Assembly (NCBI GenBank): GCA_963765075.1
Contig: CAVXVA010000001.1
Coordinates: 868,001 to 932,000 of the forward strand
From: JAENVU01 sp963765075
GTDB taxonomy: Bacteria > Actinomycetota > Acidimicrobiia > IMCC26256 > JAENVU01
Direction of reading: 5' to 3'
Length of the DNA: 64,000 nucleotides
A program made the translations under genes and the position numbers. The notes below the pieces were generated by a model. That model did not search any database. It was not told the DNA's origin and was given only the letters and a program-made list of their open reading frames with translations. Positions 1-7,387 of this stretch are shown in pieces; position 1 is the stretch's first letter; each line of letters opens with the position of its first letter.

Positions 1-1
1 G

Positions 2-448
2 CGCGAACAGGAGCTGACCGACTCCGGCATCGCCATCGAGGTCGACGTCGAGGACCACGACCTGGTGGCCGACGGTGACCCGGAGCGCGTGCACCAGGTC
101 GTGGCCAACTTGTTGGAGAACGCCGTCCGTCATTCGCCCCACGGCGGCACGGTGCAGGTGCGCGCCCGCCGCACCGCCGATTCGGTCACCATCGAGGTGC
201 TCGACGAAGGACCCGGCATCACGCCGGGCGACGCCGATCGGGTCTTCGAACGCTTCTACCGCGCCGACAGTGCCCGCGCCGCCTCCGACGGCGGCGCCGG
301 ACTCGGCCTCGCGATCGCCCGCTGGATCGTCGACCTGCACGGCGGCGACATCCACCCCGAACCCCGAGACCCTCACGGGTGCCGCATGGTCGTCACCTTG
401 CCGGGCGCCCATTCCCTTCCCCGCCGACCCCAGGAGATCACCCAATGA
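2..448 (+). CDS. sensor histidine kinase, C-terminal catalytic part (5' end outside window)
   Basis: Only the ATP-binding (HATPase_c) end of a two-component sensor kinase is present, 148 residues. The N box (NLLENAVRHS), G1 box (DEGPGI), F box (VFERFYR) and G2 box (GAGLGLAI) occur in the normal order, so the catalytic domain looks complete. The sensor, membrane and dimerisation/His regions lie upstream of the window. These kinases autophosphorylate a His and pass the phosphate to a response regulator, probably encoded just upstream. The stop codon overlaps the start of ribB by four bases (ATGA), suggesting translational coupling, although no functional link between the two is known. The signal it senses cannot be told. 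Confidence 0.93.
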   Translation, partial: REQELTDSGIAIEVDVEDHDLVADGDPERVHQVVANLLENAVRHSPHGGTVQVRARRTADSVTIEVLDEGPGITPGDADRVFERFYRADSARAASDGGAGLGLAIARWIVDLHGGDIHPEPRDPHGCRMVVTLPGAHSLPRRPQEITQ

Positions 449-1108
449 CCCTTGCCACTGTTGATGAGGCCCTGCGTCGTATTCGTCGAGGCGAGATGGT
501 CCTCGTCGCCGACGACGAAGACCGTGAGAACGAGGGCGACCTCACAATGGCGGCGGAGTGGGTCACCCCCGAGGCGATCAACTTCATGCTGCGGTGGGCG
601 CGCGGCTTGGTCTGCATGCCGACCCATCCGAGCTTCCTCGACCGGCTCGATGTGCCGCCGATGGTCGCGCCGGGCAACGCCGGGTGCGACACCGCGTTCT
701 CCGTGTCGATCGATCACGTGGGCTCGGGCAGCGGCATCGGCGCGGCCGATCGTGCCCACACGGTGCGCCAGTTCCTCGACCCCGACGCGACCGCCGACGA
801 TTTCATCCGTCCCGGTCACGTGTTCCCGTTGCGTGCCCGCGAGGGGGGTGTCCGGGAACGGCGCGGCCACACCGAAGCCGCGGTCGACCTGGCCCGCCTG
901 GCCGGGCCTCGCGCCGGTCGCGGTGATCTGCGAAGTGCTCCACGACGACGGCTCGCCGGCCCGGATGCCCTTCCTCCAACTGTTCGCCGAGGAGCACCGC
1001 ATCGCGATCATCACCGTCGAGCAGATTGCCGAGCACCTCGACACCATGCCCGAGGGATCGGCCAGTGGGTCTACCTCGGGCGCCCGTCCGGCACCCCTGC
1101 TGCTCTGA
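445..1108 (+). pseudogene. ribB: 3,4-dihydroxy-2-butanone-4-phosphate synthase, interrupted by a one-base insertion
   Basis: RibB converts ribulose 5-phosphate to the four-carbon precursor of riboflavin, releasing formate. The first 153 or so codons read as a clean RibB with the acidic metal/phosphate motif DDEDRENEGDL and the GHTEAAVDLARLAG motif. At 904-907 one extra G shifts the frame. The expected continuation (LAPVAVICEVLHDDG, then a MPFLQLFAEEHRIAIITVEQI segment) is intact in the next frame and stops at 1108. Corrected length is about 220 aa, normal for a stand-alone RibB without a RibA domain. Because riboflavin synthesis is usually needed, a sequencing indel is more likely than real loss unless a second copy exists. 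It overlaps the upstream kinase by four bases. Confidence 0.88.
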
Positions 1109-1134
1109 TCGCGGGTGCCTGACCGCACCAGCGT

Positions 1135-1389
1135 CTACGCGCCCGGGTCTTCTCCGACCTCACGCAATGCCGCGGCGATCGCGGTACGCAAGCGGCGGGC
1201 CGTCGCCGGAGCCAAGTGGGCGACGAGCCCGTAGCCGGCGCCACCCCGCTCCTCCAACGTGAGGCTCACGCGCGGTTCGCCGTCGTCGGACGCATTCGGG
1301 TCGTCGGTCAGGCCCACCATCCACGAGATCGGCGGGAACTCGTCGTCGGCCGGGTGATCGTCGACGGCATCATCAATCGAACGGCGCAT
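1135..1389 (-). CDS. small hypothetical protein
   Basis: An 84-residue protein from an internal ATG. An in-frame start eight codons further upstream is also possible. It is acidic at the N-terminus, carries a central SWMVGLTDDP segment, and ends in an Ala/Arg-rich helix (TARRLRTAIAAALREVG). No domain, signal peptide or membrane segment is recognised. It fills the gap between ribB and the next minus-strand gene and has coding-like third-position GC, which is the main reason for calling it. Function unknown. Confidence 0.5.
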   Translation of the reverse strand: MRRSIDDAVDDHPADDEFPPISWMVGLTDDPNASDDGEPRVSLTLEERGGAGYGLVAHLAPATARRLRTAIAAALREVGEDPGA

Positions 1390-1422
1390 ACCCGCGGACG
1401 CTAGACCGACCACCCGACCTGG

Positions 1423-1791
1423 TCAGGGTTGGCGGCCCAGGAATGCGACCAGGCGTTCCGTCGGCGTCGCGTGGGGACCGAGCTCGATCGGCGCGCCGAT
1501 GTTGGTCTCGCCGGCGAGGTCGGTCGCCCGCCACGCGGCGAGCGTCGCGGCCGCGGCCGACCGGAATTGTGCGGTGATGTCGTCGTCGAGCGGTGTCGAG
1601 TTCGGATCCGACATCTCCTCGCCCCGTAGCCCGCGACCGATATTGGTGACCACACCGATGGTGTGCATCAGCAGCGCCCGTACATCCCATTCCGAACACG
1701 GCGTCGCCGCCTCCAGCTGCACGGGTCCGATCCCGGCCACGATGTTTCCGGTGTGGTCGAACGACTCCGCCAATGCATCGATGACTTCCAT
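1423..1791 (-). CDS. TIGR03086/DinB-like (mycothiol-dependent type) protein lacking its middle section
   Basis: The N-terminal half matches the TIGR03086/maleylpyruvate-isomerase-like four-helix family (TPCSEWDVRALLMHTIG), and the last residues (TPTERLVAFLGRQP) are the family's usual C-terminus. At 122 aa it is about 60-70 residues shorter than typical members. The missing part is the central segment that normally carries the H-x-W-D-type helix of the metal site. The frame is preserved across the join, so this is an in-frame internal deletion or a divergent short form. It may be inactive as a metal-dependent thiol transferase. It is transcribed divergently from the ArsR operon, with about 60 bp between the two starts. 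Confidence 0.72.
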   Translation of the reverse strand: MEVIDALAESFDHTGNIVAGIGPVQLEAATPCSEWDVRALLMHTIGVVTNIGRGLRGEEMSDPNSTPLDDDITAQFRSAAAATLAAWRATDLAGETNIGAPIELGPHATPTERLVAFLGRQP

Positions 1792-1817
1792 ACGAATGAT
1801 CCTTCCCTCGAGCCGGC

Positions 1818-1846
1818 TTGTCTTCCGGAGATCTATGTAAGATAAT
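1818..1846 (+). promoter_or_regulatory. sigma70-type promoter of the arsR-type operon
   Basis: A TTGTCT -35 box (1818-1823) and a GATAAT -10 box (1841-1846) are separated by exactly 17 bp. The -10 box ends six bases before the ATG at 1853, so transcription would begin at or next to the start codon, giving a leaderless mRNA. No Shine-Dalgarno sequence precedes the ATG, in agreement with this. Confidence 0.65.
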
Positions 1847-1854
1847 GCTTACAT
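1835..1854. promoter_or_regulatory. operator-like inverted repeat over the arsR-type start
   Basis: Perfect 7-bp arms ATGTAAG and CTTACAT flank a 6-bp centre. The element covers the -10 box and the start codon of the ArsR-family gene, exactly where an autorepressor would block RNA polymerase. It is AT-rich in an otherwise GC-rich region. Confidence 0.6.
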
Positions 1855-2215
1855 GAATCGAGCCACCGCGCAAGTGATCGATGCGGCCGCGCACGCGCTG
1901 GCCGACCCCACCCGACGGAGCATCCTGCGGTTGGTGCGCGACGACGAACGCGCCGCCGGCGAACTGGCCCAGGAGTTCGCGTACCTGTCGAGGCCTGCGG
2001 TGTCCCAGCACCTGCGCGTGTTACAGGACGCGGGCTTGGTCTCGGTCCGACGCGACGGGAACCGCCGGCTGTATCGCACCCGACCGGAAGGACTCGAGGA
2101 GATGCATGCCTTCATCGACGAGATGTGGAGTGACCGGCTGCTCCACCTGAAACGCGCCGCCGAACGAGCCGACCGAGTCGCCCGCGACGATCCGACGAGA
2201 GGAACGACATCATGA
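1853..2215 (+). CDS. ArsR-family winged-helix repressor
   Basis: A 120-residue ArsR/SmtB-type regulator. The winged-helix DNA-binding core spans roughly residues 10-85, with ADPTRRSILRLV opening it and RPAVSQHLRVLQDAGLV as the recognition helix region. No Cys pair for metal sensing is present, so it resembles the non-metal SdpR-like subgroup that is usually encoded beside SRPBCC/AHSA1 proteins, as here. The downstream SRPBCC gene overlaps its stop by four bases. It probably represses its own operon through the inverted repeat covering its start codon. Confidence 0.9.
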   Translation: MNRATAQVIDAAAHALADPTRRSILRLVRDDERAAGELAQEFAYLSRPAVSQHLRVLQDAGLVSVRRDGNRRLYRTRPEGLEEMHAFIDEMWSDRLLHLKRAAERADRVARDDPTRGTTS

Positions 2216-2652
2216 CCGACGCTGCCACTGCGACCGACGTCGTCGAGCAGACCATCCGCATCGACGCCCGACCCGAGACGGTCTGGACCTTCTGGACCGA
2301 GCCGGCCCGGCTGTGTGAATGGTGGGGCGTCGAGGCCGAGACCGTGGTGGAACTCGGCGGAGTGTTCCGCGTGGTCATGGAGGGCGGCCCGGTGATGCGG
2401 GGCGAATTCCTCGAACTCGATCCCCCGCGTCGGTTGGTGTTCTCGTTCGGCTGGGAGGGCGGGGCTCCGAGCGGTCCTCTCCCGCCGGGTTCCTCGCGCG
2501 TCGAGGTCCTCCTGGTCCCGGACGAACAGAACGGGGTGACCCAGTTGACGTTGCGCCACGAGCTTCCGGCCATCCACGCCGCCGACCACGCGCGGGGCTG
2601 GGCGTACTTCATCGGTGAACGCATGGTCGCCCTGGCCACGGAGTCGGCGTGA
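2212..2652 (+). CDS. SRPBCC/AHSA1-family protein
   Basis: A 146-residue START/Bet v 1-like fold protein of the AHSA1 (activator of Hsp90 ATPase homologue) group. The typical opening pattern (IRIDARPETVWTFWTEP) and the GEFLELDPPRRLVFSFGW segment are visible. Members bind hydrophobic ligands, and most have no assigned reaction. The ArsR-SRPBCC pairing is a widespread module in Actinobacteria. It overlaps the gene before it (ATGA) and the gene after it (GTGA), so three genes form one tightly coupled operon. Confidence 0.88.
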   Translation: MTDAATATDVVEQTIRIDARPETVWTFWTEPARLCEWWGVEAETVVELGGVFRVVMEGGPVMRGEFLELDPPRRLVFSFGWEGGAPSGPLPPGSSRVEVLLVPDEQNGVTQLTLRHELPAIHAADHARGWAYFIGERMVALATESA

Positions 2653-3362
2653 CCGCGAACATCGGCACCCGCGCCGAGTGGCTCGCCGCGCGCCGCGACC
2701 TTCTCGATCAGGAGAAGGAGCTGTCGCGCGTGCGCGACGAACTTGCGCGGCAGCGACGGGAGCTGCCATGGGTTCCGATCGATGCCGACTACGTCTTCGC
2801 GACCGAGTCCGGCCCGGCCCGACTGATCGACCTGTTCGACGGTCGCACCCAACTCGCGGTGTACCACTTCATGTTCGGGCCCGAGTGGGACGCCGGATGC
2901 CCGAGCTGTTCGTTCTGGCTCGACAGCTTCGACGGCGTGCGCGACCACCTCGCACACCGAGACGTCACACTGATCGCGGCGTCGCGAGCACCGCTCGACC
3001 GGCTTCTGGCGTATCGATCGCGCATGGGCTGGACGATTCCATGGGTGTCGACGCTCGCCACCACGTTCAATCAGGACTTCAACGTCTCGTTTCCCGCCGA
3101 GGCACCGGTCGACGCACCGATGTACAACTTCGCCCCCGCGAGCGACCCGGGAGAGGAAGCCCCCGGGCTCAGCACGTTCACCATCGCCGACGGCAGGGTG
3201 TTCCACACGTACTCCACCTATGCGCGCGGGCTCGACGTCTTCAACTCCGCGTACCAGATCCTGGACGCGATGCCGATGGGACGCGACGAGGCCGACCTCG
3301 AATGGAGCATGGCCTGGCTCCGCCGCCACGACGAGTACGAGACCGACGGAAGAACGACGTGA
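2649..3362 (+). CDS. DUF899 thioredoxin-like protein
   Basis: A 237-residue member of the DUF899 family of thioredoxin-fold proteins. Family hallmarks are the opening WLAARRDLLDQEKE, the YHFMFGPEWDAGCPSCSFWLD segment with a C-x-x-C pair, and the late YSTYARGLD motif. The GTG start overlaps the preceding stop and has no better alternative. DUF899 genes commonly follow ArsR-SRPBCC pairs, and the biochemical role is not established. The two Cys suggest a thiol-redox or ligand role, but that is inference. Confidence 0.88.
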   Translation: MTANIGTRAEWLAARRDLLDQEKELSRVRDELARQRRELPWVPIDADYVFATESGPARLIDLFDGRTQLAVYHFMFGPEWDAGCPSCSFWLDSFDGVRDHLAHRDVTLIAASRAPLDRLLAYRSRMGWTIPWVSTLATTFNQDFNVSFPAEAPVDAPMYNFAPASDPGEEAPGLSTFTIADGRVFHTYSTYARGLDVFNSAYQILDAMPMGRDEADLEWSMAWLRRHDEYETDGRTT

Positions 3363-3516
3363 TGGATCAACCCGTCGCGATCGGTGCCCGGGTCCGGCGA
3401 CACGCCCGCTTCCGGGACAGTTCGCGTGGATGCCGGGGTTCCTGATCCACGCGGCGATGCGATCCTCGTTGGCGAAGGACCTCAAGCACCTCGAAGCCGT
3501 AGCCGCCGCGTCGTAA
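3362..3516 (+). pseudogene. remnant of an SRPBCC-type gene
   Basis: A start overlaps the DUF899 stop (TGATG), but its frame closes after 27 codons. In another frame the segment before 3516 (MPGFLIHAAMRSSLAKDL, then a short Ala-rich end) looks like the C-terminal helix of a polyketide-cyclase/dehydrase-type SRPBCC protein. The middle of such a gene is missing. The best reading is a collapsed third SRPBCC-like gene of the operon. The identification rests on a short helix only. Confidence 0.35.
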
Positions 3517-3529
3517 CGCGAACGCCCGG

Positions 3530-4159
3530 TCAGGTCGTGAGTGAGAGGACGAGCAACGCTTGGGCGACGTGGTAGGTCACGATGATCGTGAGCGGTTGCC
3601 ACGAGCGTGAGTGCACGAAGCGATCTTCGCCGATGAACGCATCCGAGACCATGAACAGCACGGCACCGATCGCGGCCACCGCGTTCCCACTCGCGACCGC
3701 ACTGCTCACCATCACCAGGATCGTGAGCACGTAGGCAACGACCGGCACCACCAGTTCCGGATGCCCGGCGACGCGAATCCCCCGCACGAGACGGGTCCCC
3801 ATCAACGCGACGATGACCACGACCGGCGCGGCGAGCCACCAGTTGCCATCCGACGACTGATTGAGCCCAACCACGTAGGCCACATGTCCGAGCAAGAAGG
3901 ATGCGAGCCCGGCGACGAACGCGTCGGTCGGCAGCATGAGGAAGACGTCGCCGGCCAGCGAGAGGGCCAACGCGACCACGAACCACGTGCGCTGAGTCGA
4001 CGACAACGGGTCGAGGGCGACGGCCGCAGCAATCATCAGCACCAAGGTCAACGGCTTGCAGACGTACACGCCGACCGGCCGGCGGCGGGCGACTGACACC
4101 CAGTTCCCGAGGGCCAGAACGCCTGCCGCAGTCAAGAGCCCGGTGGCAAGCGCGTTCAT
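3530..4159 (-). CDS. YhhN-family membrane protein, lysoplasmalogenase-like
   Basis: A 209-residue integral membrane protein with about eight hydrophobic segments and the conserved YhhN/TMEM86 blocks: KPLTLVLM, SLAGDVFLML, FLLGHVAYV, GAVLFMVSDAFI and a final YHVAQALL. The animal homologue TMEM86B hydrolyses the vinyl-ether bond of lysoplasmalogens. Bacterial members are annotated by similarity, and the acidic residues in the GD and SD motifs are presumed catalytic. It lies alone between the SRPBCC remnant (convergent) and the NAD(P)-binding gene, 46 bp after the latter on the same strand, and may be the last gene of that transcript. Confidence 0.85.
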   Translation of the reverse strand: MNALATGLLTAAGVLALGNWVSVARRRPVGVYVCKPLTLVLMIAAAVALDPLSSTQRTWFVVALALSLAGDVFLMLPTDAFVAGLASFLLGHVAYVVGLNQSSDGNWWLAAPVVVIVALMGTRLVRGIRVAGHPELVVPVVAYVLTILVMVSSAVASGNAVAAIGAVLFMVSDAFIGEDRFVHSRSWQPLTIIVTYHVAQALLVLSLTT

Positions 4160-4205
4160 GTCATTCCTCGGATCAGCAGCACCGCACGGTCCTCGACGTC
4201 ACGGG

Positions 4206-5114
4206 TCACTCTGCCAGTTCCTCGAAGTACGTGCGCAGCGTTGTCGTGCCGAGCGGTGGGCCGACACCGTCCACCTCGCCTGCGACCACGATGAACTCGG
4301 TGAGGTCTCCGAACTGTTTCGAGAGGAGCCGAACGCCCTTCACGACCCCGCGTGCAAGGCGGAGGGGGACGACCGTGATCTTCGGAGGTTTTCCCAGAAC
4401 GTCGAACGCCAGCTCCGCCGCTTCACGCTGGGTCATCACCTCCGGACCACCCACGACGACCTCGCGAACGTCACCCTCGGTCACGTCGACGCACACCCGG
4501 CCGAGATCCCGGCCATGAATCGGACTCATGCGATTCGAACCGTCGCCGACGAGCAACACCCGCCCCCTCCTGGCCATGGACAGGAGGGCGCCCATGTCGG
4601 AGAAGTAGCCGCAGGGCCGGACGATCCGAAAGTCGAGCCCGGACGACTCCAACGCGCGGACCACCTTCTCGTGCGCCTCGGTGATCGCGAGACCTGCGAG
4701 TTCGGGCGAGTCGGCACCCTGCATCGAGACGTAGACAAACTGCTTGACGCCCGCCTCCCGTGCCATCTCGATCAGCCGACGGTTGCACTCGTAGTCGACG
4801 TGCTCAAACGTCAGACCATCGCGTTGGCGCGAGATGCCCACCGACGAGAACACGATCTCGACACCGTCCATGAGGCCGCCGAGGGTGTCGGCGTCGGTGA
4901 TCTCGCCGACGAAGACATCATCGGTCACGTCGGCTCCGATCGCGGGCGCGGCGAACGGGCCGGGCGCGGCGAGTCGTTCCGCGCTACGGGTCAAGGCCCG
5001 GACGCGATAGCCGCGCTCCGAGAATGCCTGAGCCACAAATCTTCCGAGGTATCCGGTCGCGCCGGCGACCAGTACCCGGGTCCCGTCGGGAGAGGATTCT
5101 TCGGCCGTGCTCAT
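4206..5114 (-). CDS. NAD(P)-binding atypical SDR (NmrA-like)
   Basis: A 302-residue protein with the glycine-rich nucleotide motif VAGATGYLGRFVAQ at the N-terminus and the atypical-SDR pattern around VSMQGADSPE and RPCGYFSDMG. The usual Tyr-x3-Lys is not clear, so it may be a redox sensor or a ubiquinone-subunit-like protein rather than a dehydrogenase. The start was placed at the ATG that overlaps the stop of the PPDK-like gene (ATGA), because upstream in-frame codons lie within that gene. It is the last gene of the E1-E2-PPDK-like operon. Confidence 0.82.
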   Translation of the reverse strand: MSTAEESSPDGTRVLVAGATGYLGRFVAQAFSERGYRVRALTRSAERLAAPGPFAAPAIGADVTDDVFVGEITDADTLGGLMDGVEIVFSSVGISRQRDGLTFEHVDYECNRRLIEMAREAGVKQFVYVSMQGADSPELAGLAITEAHEKVVRALESSGLDFRIVRPCGYFSDMGALLSMARRGRVLLVGDGSNRMSPIHGRDLGRVCVDVTEGDVREVVVGGPEVMTQREAAELAFDVLGKPPKITVVPLRLARGVVKGVRLLSKQFGDLTEFIVVAGEVDGVGPPLGTTTLRTYFEELAE

Positions 5115-7387
5115 GCTCGACCCGCGGCGGCCTCGTCGGCCCGACTGCGTCCGGTCAGCCGGATGAGTTCCTCGTGCAGCTCGAACCACACGGTGTGGTA
5201 GCTGTCCTTGAGCGGATGGGCGAACATCTCCCGGTCCCCCGCCTCGACCGATCTCAGTGCCGCCCCGAGCCGGTGGGAGTAGCGCACGAAGCGAGGCTCG
5301 GCGGCGGCGATCACGTCGACGATCGGGAGGATGGCCGCGTGAATCTCGGCCCGGAGTCGTTCGACGACGGCCGTGTCGTACGTCGTATCGGCATGATCGT
5401 TGGGTTGCTCACTCCCGCCGATCGTCCGGACCTGCCACGAGACCACGACCTGCTTGAACGCGAGGTTGAGGTCGTGGAAGCCCTCCCAGCGTGGTTCGAT
5501 CACTGCCCGGAGACGAGCGGCATCGGCGCGGAATCGCTCGTCGACCCGGGCGATCACCGGAGCCAGAGGACGAACTCGGCCACCAGGAAGCGATTGCACC
5601 AGTTCGTCGGCCGCAAGTTGCTCGATGATCGCGTCAACTGCGGCGCGAGCGCATCCGAGGACGTCGGCCACCATGTCAGCGGTCGCCGCGCCCTTGAGCG
5701 CGAGCACACGTTCACACGCGTCGGTCGTCGCGGCTTCGACGAACTCACCGGATTCACGGACGGGACGCGCCGACCGGCTCGACGGCGCGGCGACCGCGGC
5801 CAGATCAGCCTGCCACCGGCGCAGAATCGCGACTTCCTCGACCTCGATCGCGTCGGCCGGGTGGTCGCCCAGCAGCACCGTACCGAGTCCGCCGTCGACG
5901 GTCAGGACGGTGCCGGTCGGGTAATGGGTCCCGGCGATGTCGACACCGTCGGTCCCGACGGTGATGTCCGAGGCACCGACGATCGCGGGGATGCCCCAAC
6001 TGCGGGCCACCACCGCGGCATGACTGACCAAGCCACCGAGGGTCGTCACGATCCCGGCGGCTTCGGCGATGCCGGCGATGTCGGCCGGGGAGGTCTCGCG
6101 CCGGACCAAGATGATGGACTCACCGCGCGCGCCGGCGGCGATGGCATCATCGATGTCGACACAGACGCGGCCGGTGACCCGGCCGGGTGACGCGGGCAAG
6201 CCCCGAGCCAACTCGGAGTCGGCGGAGCCGACCGTGTCGCTCGGGTTCGTGCGGGTGGGCGGATCCCTCAGGATGTCCGCGACCGACGCGAGCGCTTCCG
6301 CGCGCGTCACCGAGAACCCGGGGTCCTCGGCCAGATCGATGGCGATACGGAGCGCCGCGGTTGCGCTGCGCTTGCCCCGTCGCACCTGGAGGAGCCAGAA
6401 CTCGCCCTGTTCCACGGTGAACTCGATGTCGGCCATGTCGGCGAGTTCCTGCTCGAGCACGACGGCGGCGGCGTCGAGTTGATCGGCGATCTCCGGCCAA
6501 CGCGAACGGAGCGCGGCGAGCGGGAGCGTCGCGTGCGTTCCGGCGACGACATCCTCGCCTTGGGCGCCGACCATGAAATCGCCGACCACCGTCCGCTCGC
6601 CGCTCGACGGATCCCGCGTGAACGCCACCCCGGTACCCGAACGCTCACCCAGGTTGCCGAACGTCATCATCTGGATCGTCGCCGCGGTTCCGAGGCCGTC
6701 GTCGATCCCTTCGACTCGCCGATAGGTGCGCGCGCGGTCGGACGACCACGACGTAAAGACCGCGGCCACCGCCTCGGTCACCTGGCGGGCCGGGTCCGGC
6801 GGGATCTCGAACCCCGCGCCGGAGAGCGCGTCGCGCAGGTTGCCGGTCGCGGTCGCGAGCTCGACCGCGACCAACGATCGGCCCTCATCGGGGCCCAGCG
6901 CGTCGGCTGACAACCGAGCGAGAAGTTCGGGAGGCACGCCCAGCACGATCGACGAGTACGACTGGATGAAACGTCGCGCGGTGTCCCAGGCGAACCGTTC
7001 GTCGCCGGTGGCCCGGCCGAGCGCCACGGCTACGTCGTCGGTCATGCCCACGTTGAGGACCGTGTCCATCATCCCCGGCATGGAGACAGCCGCGCCGGAA
7101 CGCACGCTCACCAGGAGCGGATCGACCGGCGAACCCAGCACCCGACCCGATGTCACCTCGAGGTCGATGATCCCGGCCGCAATCGCGGCGTCGAGATCTC
7201 CGAACCACCCGTCGGCCTCCACCCTGGCGCACGCCTCCGTCGTCAGCGTGAATCCCGGCGGAACGGGAAGCCCCATCTCGGTCATGCGGACCAAGGCCGC
7301 GCCCTTGCCGCCGAGTAGCCGCTTCCGGTCGGCGAGTGGCATCCGGTTCGCGGCGGCGAACGACGCGTGCCACGCGCCGAGTGTCAC
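5111..7387 (-). CDS. PPDK-like protein: ATP-grasp plus His swivel domain, no PEP/pyruvate barrel
   Basis: A 758-residue protein. Residues 1 to about 370 match the ATP-binding part of pyruvate phosphate dikinase (GGKGAALVRMTEMGLPVPPGF, SMPGMMDTVLNVG). Residues about 400-500 are the swivelling phospho-His domain, with TLGGLVSHAAVVARSWGIP carrying His456, in register with the catalytic His455 of the classic enzyme. The C-terminal PEP/pyruvate TIM barrel is absent. A winged-helix-like stretch (about 560-600) and a long helical tail follow. It may therefore transfer phosphate from ATP through the His to an unknown acceptor or partner. The GTG start overlaps the E2 stop, and its own stop overlaps the next gene. 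Confidence 0.88.
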   Translation of the reverse strand: MTLGAWHASFAAANRMPLADRKRLLGGKGAALVRMTEMGLPVPPGFTLTTEACARVEADGWFGDLDAAIAAGIIDLEVTSGRVLGSPVDPLLVSVRSGAAVSMPGMMDTVLNVGMTDDVAVALGRATGDERFAWDTARRFIQSYSSIVLGVPPELLARLSADALGPDEGRSLVAVELATATGNLRDALSGAGFEIPPDPARQVTEAVAAVFTSWSSDRARTYRRVEGIDDGLGTAATIQMMTFGNLGERSGTGVAFTRDPSSGERTVVGDFMVGAQGEDVVAGTHATLPLAALRSRWPEIADQLDAAAVVLEQELADMADIEFTVEQGEFWLLQVRRGKRSATAALRIAIDLAEDPGFSVTRAEALASVADILRDPPTRTNPSDTVGSADSELARGLPASPGRVTGRVCVDIDDAIAAGARGESIILVRRETSPADIAGIAEAAGIVTTLGGLVSHAAVVARSWGIPAIVGASDITVGTDGVDIAGTHYPTGTVLTVDGGLGTVLLGDHPADAIEVEEVAILRRWQADLAAVAAPSSRSARPVRESGEFVEAATTDACERVLALKGAATADMVADVLGCARAAVDAIIEQLAADELVQSLPGGRVRPLAPVIARVDERFRADAARLRAVIEPRWEGFHDLNLAFKQVVVSWQVRTIGGSEQPNDHADTTYDTAVVERLRAEIHAAILPIVDVIAAAEPRFVRYSHRLGAALRSVEAGDREMFAHPLKDSYHTVWFELHEELIRLTGRSRADEAAAGRA

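Noticed and set aside
2112..3986. A 624-codon open frame on the minus strand opposite the ArsR-SRPBCC-DUF899 operon
   Set aside because: Arg/Gly-rich shadow typical of GC-rich DNA; the opposite strand carries three coupled genes with clear families.
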